This document shows positions 45,622-54,313 of a stretch of 64,000 bases of DNA, piece after piece. The position numbers were made by a program, and so were the translations under genes. Below the pieces are notes generated by a model. It was not told where the DNA came from. It ran no database searches and worked only from the letters and a program-made list of their open reading frames with translations. Source of the stretch: an uncultured Bryobacteraceae bacterium (GTDB lineage Bacteria; Acidobacteriota; Terriglobia; Bryobacterales; Bryobacteraceae); assembly GCA_938003835.1 (NCBI GenBank), contig CALKXJ010000006.1:185990-249989 (forward strand), in the 5' to 3' direction. The stretch's first letter is position 1. The number at the start of each line of letters is the position of its first letter.

Positions 45622-48146
45622 TGGCCGTGGCCACCCAGGCGCCTGTGGGCACTCCGTTCAGGGGTCGCCGGCGGCGGCGCGCCCGGGCGGCCCTGTTCGG
45701 ACTGCTGGTGCTCGCCTGCCTGAGCGCGGCTACCTGGATACTGCTTCGTTCCTCCGACGAGGAGGAATACGAGCCCGGCGCCGAAGTCGAGGGCATCACC
45801 CGGATGCTGGACCGCACCGTGGAGACGGGCCCGAGCGAGATCATCTTCCGCGATGTGACGGCCGAGGCCGGCCTGGCCGGAGCGCGCGCTTTCGCCGGCA
45901 GCCGAACTTCCCAGCTACCCGAGGACATGGGCGGCGGCGCGGCGTGGGCCGACTTCGATAACGACGGCGACGACGACCTGCTGTTCGTCAGCGCCGGCGG
46001 ACCGCTCAACGCTCGGGAGGACGAGCTGGCCGAGACGGTCTTGTTTGAGAACTTGGGGCAGGGGCGCTTCCGGAGCTATGGCGGCTTCCCCACACTGCGG
46101 ATCCGAGGGATGGGCGGGGCCTGGGCTGACTTTGACAACGACGGGTGGTTGGACGTTGCCATCAGCGGGTACAACCTGCTGTTGCTCGTTCACAACCGGT
46201 CGGGGCGGTTCGAACTATCGCGGTTGCTCGCCTCGCCGCCCGGCTTCTGGACTGGCGTCTCCTGGGGCGATTTCAACCGCGACGGCTGGCCGGACCTGTA
46301 CGTCTGCGGCTATGTCCGGTACCGCTATGAAGAGACCGACCGCAGCCGCGTCAGCCGTCAGTTCGGCGTGGCGGTGCCATATACGTTGAACCCCGCTTCC
46401 TATGAGGCGGAACGGAACCTGTTGTTCCGCAATCTGGGCGGTCGGCGGTTCGTCGAGTGCGCGCGCGAGTTGGGCGTCGACGATCCGACGGGCCGGAGCC
46501 TCAGCGCACTCTGGCATGACTTCGATCAAAACGGCTGGCAGGACATCTATGTCGCCAATGACATCAGCGAGAGCCGCCTGTTGTTGAACTTCGGCGGGCG
46601 CTTCGAAAACGCCGGTCCGAAGGCCTGGGTAAATGAATACCGGGGCTCGATGGGGCTGGCGGCGGGGGATTTCGACCGCGACGGCGACGACGACCTCTTC
46701 ATCAGCCATTGGACGGCGCAGCAGTTTGCGCTCTATGAGTCGCTACTGTCGCAAAGGGCGCTGCTCCAGGGGGATGCTCCCGGCCTGCACTTCACCGATG
46801 TCGCCGAGATCCGCGGCATCGGCCAGCCGACGCTCCGCTCCATCGGCTGGGGCGCAGAGTTCGCCGACCTCGACGGCGACGGTTGGCTCGACCTCGTCGT
46901 GGCCGCCGGCAGCACCTTCGAGACCGAGTCTGAGCCCCGGCGCCTGGTGCCCCTGCCTTCCTTTGTGTTTCGCAACGCCGGCGGAGAGAGTTTTCGTCAT
47001 CTGGCCGACCCGGCGCTGCCCTTTGCCAGCCCGCACGCAAGCCGCGGGCTGGCCGTGAGCGACTACGACGGCGACGGCGATCTCGATGTCGCGATCGTCG
47101 ATTTGGACGGGGGCTTGCGCCTTCTCCGCAACGAGACCAGGCAGGGGCGCGCGATCCATCTCCGCCTGCGCGGGTCGCAGGAGCGTCTCTGGAGCGGCGC
47201 CGACGGCGCGGTGGTGACCGCCTGGCTTGGCCAGACGCCTCTGCGACGTACGATCTCGAGCGCCTCCTACCTTTCGCAAAGCACCCGCGAGGTGCACATC
47301 GGCATCGGAGATGCCGAGTACGTCGACCGGCTGACGGTTCGCTGGCCCGACGGAAGCACCGAGGAGTTCGGGCCGCTCGGGGCGCAGGCGTGGTGGCGGC
47401 TTGAACCGGGCGGAATGCCGCGCTTGGTCAAGGCAGAGCTCGAGGGCCGCGAGCGGCAGCTTCGCTTTTGGGAGGCGCACCACGAGGGGATGAACCTGCT
47501 CAAGCAGTCGGCCGCGGCCGCGGCAGCGGCCAGGAAATTCCGCCAGGCGCTCGCCTTCGACCCGCAGCACGAGGACGCGCGCTACTACCTGGCCAGCGCA
47601 CTTGCCGCCTCCGGCGACACGGCAGGCGCGCTGGGGGAGCTGGCCATCCTGGCCCGGCAGAACCCAATGAGCCAACGCGCTTTCGGCCGGCGGGCCTTCC
47701 TTCGCGCGGCGGAGGCACGGTCGCGAAGCTCCTTGATGGAAGCTCTGCGCGATGCCGAGCGCGCGCACGCGATCAATCCGGAAGAGACCGGGGCTTTGTT
47801 GTTGCTCGGCGAAATCGAGCTGCTGCTGGGGCGCAACCAGCAGGCCCGGCGCCACCTGGAGCGCGTGGTCCAGGCCAACGCCCGATCCGAGCCGGCGCAT
47901 TTCGGGCTTGCCTGGCTGGCCTGGAGGCGCGGCGATCACCGCGGCGTCGAGAGCCATCTCCGGGCGCTGCGGGCGGCGCGCGGGCCGGAGGGGAAACCGA
48001 AAAAGGCCACGGCCGAGGGTGACACCGCCCGGCGCCTCCATGAGGTGGGCTCGCTGCTTCAGGCGGAGGCCGACGGTTGGGACGGCGCCGCCGGCCCGGA
48101 GGCGATCTTTGCCGGCCTGCGGCGGCGTGCGGAGCGGCTGCGATGA
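45621..48146 (+). CDS. FG-GAP/VCBS repeat, ASPIC/UnbV and TPR protein (CRTAC1-like)
   Basis: An 841-residue exported protein. A basic N-terminus with one hydrophobic helix (LFGLLVLACLSAATWILLRS) anchors or exports it. About seven Ca-binding FG-GAP repeats follow (DFDNDGDDDLLF, DFDNDGWLDVAI, DFNRDGWPDLYV, DFDQNGWQDIYV, DFDRDGDDDLFI, DLDGDGWLDLVV, DYDGDGDLDVAI), which would form a beta-propeller. An ASPIC/UnbV domain (HIGIGDAEYVDRLTVRWPDG) follows, then C-terminal TPR-like helices from about 640. It is coupled to the cytochrome gene on one side and sits before the Rrf2 promoter. A scaffold or assembly role for the periplasmic complexes is inference. Confidence 0.9.
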   Translation: MAVATQAPVGTPFRGRRRRRARAALFGLLVLACLSAATWILLRSSDEEEYEPGAEVEGITRMLDRTVETGPSEIIFRDVTAEAGLAGARAFAGSRTSQLPEDMGGGAAWADFDNDGDDDLLFVSAGGPLNAREDELAETVLFENLGQGRFRSYGGFPTLRIRGMGGAWADFDNDGWLDVAISGYNLLLLVHNRSGRFELSRLLASPPGFWTGVSWGDFNRDGWPDLYVCGYVRYRYEETDRSRVSRQFGVAVPYTLNPASYEAERNLLFRNLGGRRFVECARELGVDDPTGRSLSALWHDFDQNGWQDIYVANDISESRLLLNFGGRFENAGPKAWVNEYRGSMGLAAGDFDRDGDDDLFISHWTAQQFALYESLLSQRALLQGDAPGLHFTDVAEIRGIGQPTLRSIGWGAEFADLDGDGWLDLVVAAGSTFETESEPRRLVPLPSFVFRNAGGESFRHLADPALPFASPHASRGLAVSDYDGDGDLDVAIVDLDGGLRLLRNETRQGRAIHLRLRGSQERLWSGADGAVVTAWLGQTPLRRTISSASYLSQSTREVHIGIGDAEYVDRLTVRWPDGSTEEFGPLGAQAWWRLEPGGMPRLVKAELEGRERQLRFWEAHHEGMNLLKQSAAAAAAARKFRQALAFDPQHEDARYYLASALAASGDTAGALGELAILARQNPMSQRAFGRRAFLRAAEARSRSSLMEALRDAERAHAINPEETGALLLLGEIELLLGRNQQARRHLERVVQANARSEPAHFGLAWLAWRRGDHRGVESHLRALRAARGPEGKPKKATAEGDTARRLHEVGSLLQAEADGWDGAAGPEAIFAGLRRRAERLR

Positions 48147-48164
48147 CGGCCCGGGGGAGGGGTC

Positions 48165-48193
48165 TTGACATGGCGATAAAGTGGATATATAAT
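48165..48193 (+). promoter_or_regulatory. Consensus sigma-70 promoter of the Rrf2 gene
   Basis: A perfect TTGACA (48165-48170), 17 bases, then a perfect TATAAT (48188-48193). Initiation is expected near 48200. This is the strongest promoter sequence I see in the window and presumably drives the whole downstream respiratory operon. Confidence 0.85.
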
Positions 48194-48204
48194 GTCCGCA
48201 TTAT
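48189..48204 (+). promoter_or_regulatory. Operator dyad over the -10 and start site
   Basis: ATAATG (48189-48194) and CATTAT (48199-48204) are perfect inverted arms separated by TCCG. The dyad overlaps the -10 and the start of transcription just before the Rrf2 gene, a classic repressor position, so autorepression by the Rrf2 protein is likely. Confidence 0.6.
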
Positions 48205-48216
48205 CGCGATTTTACG

Positions 48217-48717
48217 ATGCTCGGCAAAACCTCCCTCTCGGCGATCCGGGCCCTGCTGTTCCTGGCCCAGCAGGAGCAGGCTGACTGGTGGTCTCCGCGC
48301 CGCTTGGCCGCCGAGCTCGGCGAATCGCCCACCTATCTGGCCAAGGTTCTCCGCCACCTGGTCAAGGCGGGCACCCTGGACGTGGCGCGCGGCGTCCGCG
48401 GCGGGGTCCGGCTGGCGCGCCGCCCCAACGAGGTTACGCTTCTGGAGATTGTCGAAGCCTGTCAGGGCGCCATTGTCGGCGACTATTGCCGATCGGATCG
48501 GAAGCCGCCCGAGATGTGCAGCTTTCACCTGGCCGCCCTCGAGCTGCACGGCGCCATCCAAGGCGTGCTGGAGAGCTGGTCGCTCCAGCGACTACTGGAA
48601 AGGCCGGAATCGCGCTCCGGCCGCAGCAGATCCGTCCCCTGTCTGATGCGGGGTGTCTCCGTGGCGGTCTCGAGCGGCAAGGGCCGAAGCAAGGCGCCGG
48701 CAGGAGCGAAGCAATGA
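48217..48717 (+). CDS. Rrf2-family transcriptional regulator
   Basis: A 166-residue regulator with an N-terminal winged helix (WWSPRRLAAELGESPTYLAK and the wing GVRGGVRLARRPNEVTLLEI) as in IscR/NsrR/RirA. Three cysteines in EACQGAIVGDYCRSD and PPEMCSFH stand where Rrf2 proteins ligate an Fe-S cluster, so it may sense NO, O2 or Fe-S status. The spacing (C-x8-C-x9-C) differs from classical NsrR, so the signal is open. The Lys/Ser/Arg-rich tail is not conserved-looking. Its promoter is a perfect sigma-70 consensus with a dyad, and it overlaps the oxidoreductase gene by four bases. Confidence 0.9.
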   Translation: MLGKTSLSAIRALLFLAQQEQADWWSPRRLAAELGESPTYLAKVLRHLVKAGTLDVARGVRGGVRLARRPNEVTLLEIVEACQGAIVGDYCRSDRKPPEMCSFHLAALELHGAIQGVLESWSLQRLLERPESRSGRSRSVPCLMRGVSVAVSSGKGRSKAPAGAKQ

Positions 48718-50624
48718 CGTCGCTGCGCGTTGATCTACCCGGCGAGGGTTACCACAAGGGGCTGATCTCCTGCCAGGTAGCCTGTCCCGTGCACACGGAC
48801 GCGCGCGGCTACGTGCGCGCCATCGCCGAGGGGCGCTTTCGCGAAGCCTATCTGATCGCGCGTGGCCCGAATCCGTTTGCTTCGATCTGCGGCCGGGTGT
48901 GCGGAGCCCCGTGCGAAGCCGCCTGCCGCCGAGGCAAGGTTCCCCGGGTGGATGACGACGGCGCGTTTATCGGCACGGACCGGCCGATCGCCATCCGGGC
49001 GCTGAAGCGATTCGTCTGCGAGCGCTTCGGGCCCGAGGTGCGCGGCCCCGACGTGGTGCTACAAGAGGTGCGAAATTTCCTGCCGCCGGTGGCGGCCGAC
49101 GCCGAGGAGATGGCGGCCATGATCCGTGCGGCGATCGAAGGCCGGCTAAGACGCGCAAACGGCGAAAAGGTGGCGATTATCGGCGCCGGACCGGCCGGTC
49201 TCTCCGCGGCGCACGATCTGGCGCTTCTCGGCTTCCGGCCCGTGGTATTTGAAACCGAGTCCGTTCCGGCGGGCATGCTCGCTGTCGGGGTTCCGGCCTA
49301 CCGACTTCCACGGGAGGTGATCGCGCGCGAGGTGGAAGTGATCCGCGCGCTGGGGGTGGAGATCCGCTGCGGCGTCACCGTGGGGCGCGACATCTCGTTC
49401 GAGCAGATCCGCCGCGAGCACGCCGCGGTGATCGTGGCCGTGGGCGCCAAATCCAGCCGCTCGCTCGGCCTGCCCGGTGAATGGGGGCCCGGCGTCTTCG
49501 GCGGCGTCGACTTCCTCCGTGCCGTTTCGTTGAACGAGCCGGTGCCGGTCGGTCGCGAGGTGGTGGTGATCGGCGGCGGCAATGTGGCGTACGACGTGGC
49601 GCGCACCGTGCTCCGCCAGATCGCCTACGACACGGCGCGCACGGCCGCCCGCCTGCCCTCGACGGTGGCGGTCCGGCTGGTCTCGCTCGAAAGTCTCGAG
49701 GAGATGCCCGCCGACACCATCGAAATCATCGAAGGCGACGAGGAAGGCATCGAGCGGCACAACGGCTGGGGGCCGGTCGAGATCGAGCGGGATGGCGACG
49801 GCCGCGTCACGGGCGTACGGTTTCAGAAATGCTTGCGTGTGTATGACGAGGCGCGCCGCTTCGCTCCCGTCTTCGAACCCCGGGAGCAGTTGAGGCTGCC
49901 CTGCGACACGGTGATGCTGGCTGTGGGGCAGGCGCCGAAGGTCGATTTCCTCGCCGAGGGCGGCGGAGATGTCGAGATGGCCCGTCCCGGTTGGCCGAAG
50001 GTGAACCCGGAGACGCTCGAGACCACCGCGCCCGGCGTTTTCGTGGCGGGCGATCTGGCGCACGGCACCCGCCTGCTGATCGACGCGGTGGCCTCGGGGA
50101 AAGCGGCCGCCCGGTCGGTCTATCGATACCTGACCGGGCGCGAGCTGCGGGCCGAGCAGTTGACGGTTCCGCTGGTGGAGCACTACTACCGCCGGGAGCG
50201 CGGCTACGAGGCGCTCCGGCGCGTGGCGCCGCCTACGGCGCCCCCTGCCGAGCGGCTGCGCGATCCGCGCGCGCTGGTCGAGCTCGCCTACAGCGAGCAG
50301 GAGGCGATGCGGGAGGCCTCGCGGTGCCTGGATTGCTCGGTGACGCCGGTCTTCGACGGCGCGCGGTGCGTGCTCTGTGGCGGCTGCGCCGACGTGTGCC
50401 CGACGCAATGCCTCAAGCTGGTTCGCCTGGCCGACCTCGCGCCGACACCGGAGCTGGAGGCGGCCATCCGCGCGATGCTCGGCGAGGCCGATCTCGCGGA
50501 GAACTCGGCGATCCTCAAGGACGAAGACCGCTGCATCCGCTGCGCTGCATGCGCCATGCGCTGCCCGGTGGATGCCATCACGATGGAACGCGTGACGTTC
50601 CGCACCGAATGGAGAACCGTATGA
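48714..50624 (+). CDS. GltD-like FAD/NAD(P)-binding oxidoreductase with N- and C-terminal Fe-S domains
   Basis: A 636-residue protein. The N-terminal Fe-S domain of the DPYD/GltD type has Cys20, 24, 59, 63, 67 and 71 ([26 protein letters not shown]). An FAD-binding Rossmann motif ([20 protein letters not shown]) and an NAD(P)-binding motif ([18 protein letters not shown]) follow, then [15 protein letters not shown]-terminal pair of [4Fe-4S] ferredoxin motifs is clear ([15 protein letters not shown] and [14 protein letters not shown]). It resembles the beta subunit of glutamate synthase, but glutamate synthase alpha is absent. It is overlapped by the Rieske gene, so I infer that it passes electrons between NAD(P)H and the cytochrome complex. 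GltD-like oxidoreductases also occur next to Rieske/cytochrome b genes in anammox bacteria. Confidence 0.9.
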   Translation: MTSLRVDLPGEGYHKGLISCQVACPVHTDARGYVRAIAEGRFREAYLIARGPNPFASICGRVCGAPCEAACRRGKVPRVDDDGAFIGTDRPIAIRALKRFVCERFGPEVRGPDVVLQEVRNFLPPVAADAEEMAAMIRAAIEGRLRRANGEKVAIIGAGPAGLSAAHDLALLGFRPVVFETESVPAGMLAVGVPAYRLPREVIAREVEVIRALGVEIRCGVTVGRDISFEQIRREHAAVIVAVGAKSSRSLGLPGEWGPGVFGGVDFLRAVSLNEPVPVGREVVVIGGGNVAYDVARTVLRQIAYDTARTAARLPSTVAVRLVSLESLEEMPADTIEIIEGDEEGIERHNGWGPVEIERDGDGRVTGVRFQKCLRVYDEARRFAPVFEPREQLRLPCDTVMLAVGQAPKVDFLAEGGGDVEMARPGWPKVNPETLETTAPGVFVAGDLAHGTRLLIDAVASGKAAARSVYRYLTGRELRAEQLTVPLVEHYYRRERGYEALRRVAPPTAPPAERLRDPRALVELAYSEQEAMREASRCLDCSVTPVFDGARCVLCGGCADVCPTQCLKLVRLADLAPTPELEAAIRAMLGEADLAENSAILKDEDRCIRCAACAMRCPVDAITMERVTFRTEWRTV

Positions 50625-51103
50625 CGACACAGGTTTCGCCAAAGCGCTCCCGGCTGGACCCGGAGCCCATGCCGCGGCGCGACTGGCTGGGGCTGGGCGC
50701 GCTGTGGGCCATGGCGGTTTCGTTTCTGTTCGCCACGGTCGGCATGATGCGACTGCCCAAGGCGGCGGTGCTGCCATCGCCGTCGAAGAAGTTCCGCGTG
50801 GCGCTGCCGGAGACGCTGGCCGCCGGCGAACCCTTCGTGCCGCCGGGGCGTTCCGTGGCCCTGTTCCGGGACGAGGAGGGAGTCTATGCCATCTCGACCG
50901 TGTGCACGCATCTGGGTTGCATCGTCAAGCCCGCGGCCGACGGCTTTGAATGCCCTTGTCACGGCAGCCGATTTGCGCCCGACGGGGAGGTGCGCAAAGG
51001 CCCGGCCCCCAAACCGCTCGCGTGGCTGAAAGTCAGCGTGAGCGGCAGCCTGGTCACGATCGACGAGGGCACAACCGTGCCGCAGGGCACCAAGGTGGCT
51101 TGA
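50621..51103 (+). CDS. Rieske iron-sulfur protein
   Basis: A 160-residue protein with one N-terminal transmembrane helix (about residues 22-42) preceded by PRRDWLG, a twin-arginine-like element usual for Rieske proteins. The [2Fe-2S] site is complete: CTHLGC (Cys95, His97, Cys100) and CPCHGSRF (Cys111, Cys113, His114). It accepts electrons from quinol at the Qo site of the cytochrome b complex. The gene overlaps the upstream oxidoreductase by four bases (ATGA) and is followed two bases later by the cytochrome b gene. Confidence 0.97.
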   Translation: MTTQVSPKRSRLDPEPMPRRDWLGLGALWAMAVSFLFATVGMMRLPKAAVLPSPSKKFRVALPETLAAGEPFVPPGRSVALFRDEEGVYAISTVCTHLGCIVKPAADGFECPCHGSRFAPDGEVRKGPAPKPLAWLKVSVSGSLVTIDEGTTVPQGTKVA

Positions 51104-51105
51104 TC

Positions 51106-52659
51106 ATGCCGGCAATCGGGACCAAGGACGCACTCACGGAGTTCCGGGAGAACCTGCGCGCGGCGCCGAAACGGATTCTCGAGACGGCCTTTCGTACCGG
51201 TCTGCCGACGACCGACCGCTCGCGCTCCACCTTCGTCTTTGGCAATGTCTTCCTGCACCTGCACTCGGTGCGAACACATCGCTGGAGCCTGCGGTGGCTC
51301 ACGACGGCCGGCCTCGGCATCGCCACGCTGGCGGCCTTCCTGATCACACTGGTGACCGGCGTGCTGCTGATGTTCTACTACAAGCCTTACCCGGAGGTCG
51401 CCTACCAATCGATCAAGGACATTCATTTCGTCGTGCCCACGGGGCGCTTCATCCGCAATCTCCATCGCTGGGCGGCCAATGTGATGGTGGTCACGGTGAT
51501 CCTTCACATGGCGCGCGTCTTCTACACGGCGGCTTACCGGCGGCCGCGCGAGTACAACTGGCTGATCGGCATCGCCTTGCTGGTGGTGACGCTGGCGTTG
51601 TCGTTCACCGGCTACCTGCTGCCCTGGGATCAGCTGGCCTACTGGGCCATCACCATCGGCGCCAACATCGCGCAGTCACCCCGCGAGGTCACCGACGCGC
51701 TCGGCATCACCGAATGGTTCGATCCCGGCGGGCTTCAGCGGCTGCTGTTGCTTGGCTCGGACACGGTGGGCGAGGAGGCGCTGATCCGCTTCTATCTGCT
51801 TCACGTGATGCTGCTGCCGCTCGTGCTGGCGGCGTTGCTGGCGGTGCATTTCTGGCGGGTGCGCAAGGACGGCGGCCTGGCCCGTCCAGACGATGCGGAC
51901 GACATCCTGGCGCGCGAGCGCCGGGAGGAGACTTACCCAGTCTTCACCGAGCAGCCGCAGAAGACCTACCATCTGGCGGCGATCGTTCGGGGAAGAACGC
52001 CGGCGGTGGGCCGCGGTCCGGAAAACACCGTCCCCTCCATGCCGCACCTGTTTTATGCCGAGTTCGGCGTGCTGATGCTGACGGTCGCCGTCTGCCTGCT
52101 GTTGTCTCTCCTCTGGGACGCGCCGCTCAAGGAACTGGCCAACCCGAACGTGCCGGAGAACCCGGCGAAGGCGCCCTGGTACTTTCTGGGGCTGCAAGAG
52201 ATGGTCTCTTTCAGCGCCTTTATGGGCGGCATCGGCGTTCCCACGATCGTGCTGATCGGGCTGGGTCTGATCCCGTACCTCGATCGCGAAGCCGAGGGAA
52301 CGGGGCGCTGGTTCGGAGGTCCCGGCGGCTGGCCCCTGGTGCGGCTCTCGTTGCTTTTCGGCTTCGCCGCGGCGCTTGGAGTGGAGGCTTTCGCCATCCG
52401 CTTCGGCTGGCTGCGCGAATGGTTCCCAAACATTCACCAGCTCGCCATTACCGTCTTCAATCCGGGCACTGTCCTCACGGCCCTCTACGCCGCCTTCTCG
52501 ATCTGGGCGATGAAGCGGCACAACTCGACGCGTGCGGGCGCTCTGGCGCTGTTCACCTGCTTCTTGTGCGGTTTCACGGTACTCACTGTGATCGGCACCT
52601 ATTTCCGCGGGCCGAACTGGGAGTTTTTCTGGTCTCCTGCCGACTGGCCGGGGCACTGA
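51106..52659 (+). CDS. Cytochrome b/b6-type subunit, N- and C-terminal halves fused
   Basis: A 517-residue membrane protein that joins the cytochrome b6 part (helices A-D) and a subunit IV-like part. Heme-b ligands are His120 and His134 in helix B (13 between) and His233 and His248 in helix D (14 between, the b6-like spacing). The Qo-site motif PEWY is replaced by APWY in PAKAPWYFLGLQEMVSF. With the Rieske protein and the next-door multiheme cytochrome c it would form a quinol-oxidising complex of the bc1/b6f class. The C-terminus continues to three or more helices. The start at ATG 51106 follows the Rieske stop by two bases. Confidence 0.95.
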   Translation: MPAIGTKDALTEFRENLRAAPKRILETAFRTGLPTTDRSRSTFVFGNVFLHLHSVRTHRWSLRWLTTAGLGIATLAAFLITLVTGVLLMFYYKPYPEVAYQSIKDIHFVVPTGRFIRNLHRWAANVMVVTVILHMARVFYTAAYRRPREYNWLIGIALLVVTLALSFTGYLLPWDQLAYWAITIGANIAQSPREVTDALGITEWFDPGGLQRLLLLGSDTVGEEALIRFYLLHVMLLPLVLAALLAVHFWRVRKDGGLARPDDADDILARERREETYPVFTEQPQKTYHLAAIVRGRTPAVGRGPENTVPSMPHLFYAEFGVLMLTVAVCLLLSLLWDAPLKELANPNVPENPAKAPWYFLGLQEMVSFSAFMGGIGVPTIVLIGLGLIPYLDREAEGTGRWFGGPGGWPLVRLSLLFGFAAALGVEAFAIRFGWLREWFPNIHQLAITVFNPGTVLTALYAAFSIWAMKRHNSTRAGALALFTCFLCGFTVLTVIGTYFRGPNWEFFWSPADWPGH

Positions 52660-52660
52660 G

Positions 52661-54313
52661 ATGAAGAAGAACAAGTACCTGCTGCTGTTGTCCAGCCTAG
52701 TGACGCTAGTGCTGCTCGCCGCGGCGGCGATCGAGGAGAATTTCTTTCGCGAGTGGCGCAGGATTCAACGTTCCGCGCGCAGCGACTCCGGCATCGCGGC
52801 CCTGCAGTTGCGCCAGATCGTGAATCCGTCGCTCAAGGTCGCCGACCGCTGCGTCAGTTGCCACCTGGGGATGGCGCCGGGAGAGTCCCTCGTGCGCGGT
52901 GCGGATGTGCTGAGGCCGCACAAACCGGTCGTTCATGATCCGTCCGAATTCGGCTGCACGATCTGCCACGGTGGGCAGGGCCAGGCCACCTTCAAAGAGG
53001 ACGCTCACGGTCAGGTCGAGTTCTGGCCCGAGCCGATGTTGCCACGCGAGATGTCCTGGGCCGGCTGCGGGAGCTGCCATGTCGCGCTCGGCGTGCCGAG
53101 CCAAACCACGCTGCGGCGGGCGGAGCTTGCCTTCGAGCGGCTGGATTGCTACGCCTGCCACCGGGTAGACAGTCGCGGCGGCACGATCCGTCCCGATCGT
53201 GGCGGCATGGAGGGACCGGATCTTTCCTTCACCGGTCTGCGGGGCTGGGACGGCGCCTGGCACGAAAAGCACGCCAAAAAGGCCGCCTCGGAGGGCGGCG
53301 CCTGGCGCAAGTCGTTTTCTCCGGTCTCCGAGGAGGATCAGCGGCTGCTTGAGGTCTTCCTGCGAACGCGGGTCGGCGCTTCCTCCCTGGTGAGGGCCAA
53401 AAGCGTCTTTCTGAGCGCAGGCTGCCTGGGCTGCCATCGCGTCAACGGCGTGGGAGGCGATGACGGGCCGGAGCTGAACGCAGCCGGGTTAAAAGATCCC
53501 GGGCGGTTGATTTTCGCGGGCGTGCCGGGCGGACGGCAGGTGAGCGCCTGGATGGCCGAGCATCTCCGTTCGCCCGTCTCCGTCGTGGCGGGCTCGCTGA
53601 TGCCGCCGGTGCTGCTGCCGGAGGAGGACATCCGCCAGCTCACCTTCTTCACCATGTCGCTGCGCGCGCGGGAGCTTCCGGACCGCTACCTGCCGCGCGA
53701 TCGGGTGCGCGCCGTGCGGTTCGGCGAGCGCGAGTTCTCGACCGACGGCGAGACGCTCTACGGCGCCTTTTGCGCCGGTTGTCATGGATCGGACGGCATG
53801 GGGCGCCGGCTCCCCGGCCTGATCTCTTTCCCCAGCGTCGCCCATCCGGACTTCCTCGCCATCGCTCCTGAAGAGCTGATGCAGCGAACGATCGAAGAGG
53901 GTCGCCCCGGGCGGCGCATGCCGGGTTGGCTGAAGCCGGAGGGGCTACGGCCCGAGGAGATCCGAACCGTGGTGGCCCACCTGCGCCGGCTGGGCGGCGT
54001 CGCTCCGGAACCGGACCCGAGGCCCCGGAGATGGGTGAGCTCGGATGTGGAGCTTGGCCGGAGGCTGTTTGAGAGTTATTGCAGGGGCTGTCACGGGCCG
54101 GAGGGCCGCGGCGGGGAAGGACCGGCGCTCAATAACAAGGTGTTGCTGGCCGGCGCCACCGACACCTACCTGGTGGAAACGATTCGCCGCGGACGCCGTG
54201 GCACTGCCATGGGCGGATTCGCCGAGCCGACGCCCGTGCGGCCGGCTCTCTCGCAGGCGGAGATTGAGGCCATCGTTTCGTTCTTGCGTTCCCTCGAAGG
54301 AGGTTCTTCATGA
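52661..54313 (+). CDS. Heptaheme cytochrome c, partner of the Rieske/cytochrome b complex
   Basis: A 550-residue periplasmic protein anchored by an N-terminal hydrophobic helix (about residues 6-24). It has seven CxxCH motifs: CVSCH, CTICH, CGSCH, CYACH, CLGCH, CAGCH and CRGCH, the first at Cys64. The first four lie in a multiheme-like part and the last three in mono-heme cytochrome c domains (for example [13 protein letters not shown] and [14 protein letters not shown]). It would replace cytochrome c1 and pass electrons onward. It lies between the cytochrome b and the alpha subunit gene and overlaps the latter by four bases, so transfer to the molybdenum enzyme is likely. Confidence 0.93.
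   Translation: MKKNKYLLLLSSLVTLVLLAAAAIEENFFREWRRIQRSARSDSGIAALQLRQIVNPSLKVADRCVSCHLGMAPGESLVRGADVLRPHKPVVHDPSEFGCTICHGGQGQATFKEDAHGQVEFWPEPMLPREMSWAGCGSCHVALGVPSQTTLRRAELAFERLDCYACHRVDSRGGTIRPDRGGMEGPDLSFTGLRGWDGAWHEKHAKKAASEGGAWRKSFSPVSEEDQRLLEVFLRTRVGASSLVRAKSVFLSAGCLGCHRVNGVGGDDGPELNAAGLKDPGRLIFAGVPGGRQVSAWMAEHLRSPVSVVAGSLMPPVLLPEEDIRQLTFFTMSLRARELPDRYLPRDRVRAVRFGEREFSTDGETLYGAFCAGCHGSDGMGRRLPGLISFPSVAHPDFLAIAPEELMQRTIEEGRPGRRMPGWLKPEGLRPEEIRTVVAHLRRLGGVAPEPDPRPRRWVSSDVELGRRLFESYCRGCHGPEGRGGEGPALNNKVLLAGATDTYLVETIRRGRRGTAMGGFAEPTPVRPALSQAEIEAIVSFLRSLEGGSS

Noticed and set aside
48714..50624. Calling the flavoprotein glutamate synthase small subunit
   Set aside because: The large subunit is absent, the C-terminus adds a double ferredoxin domain, and the gene overlaps a Rieske gene.
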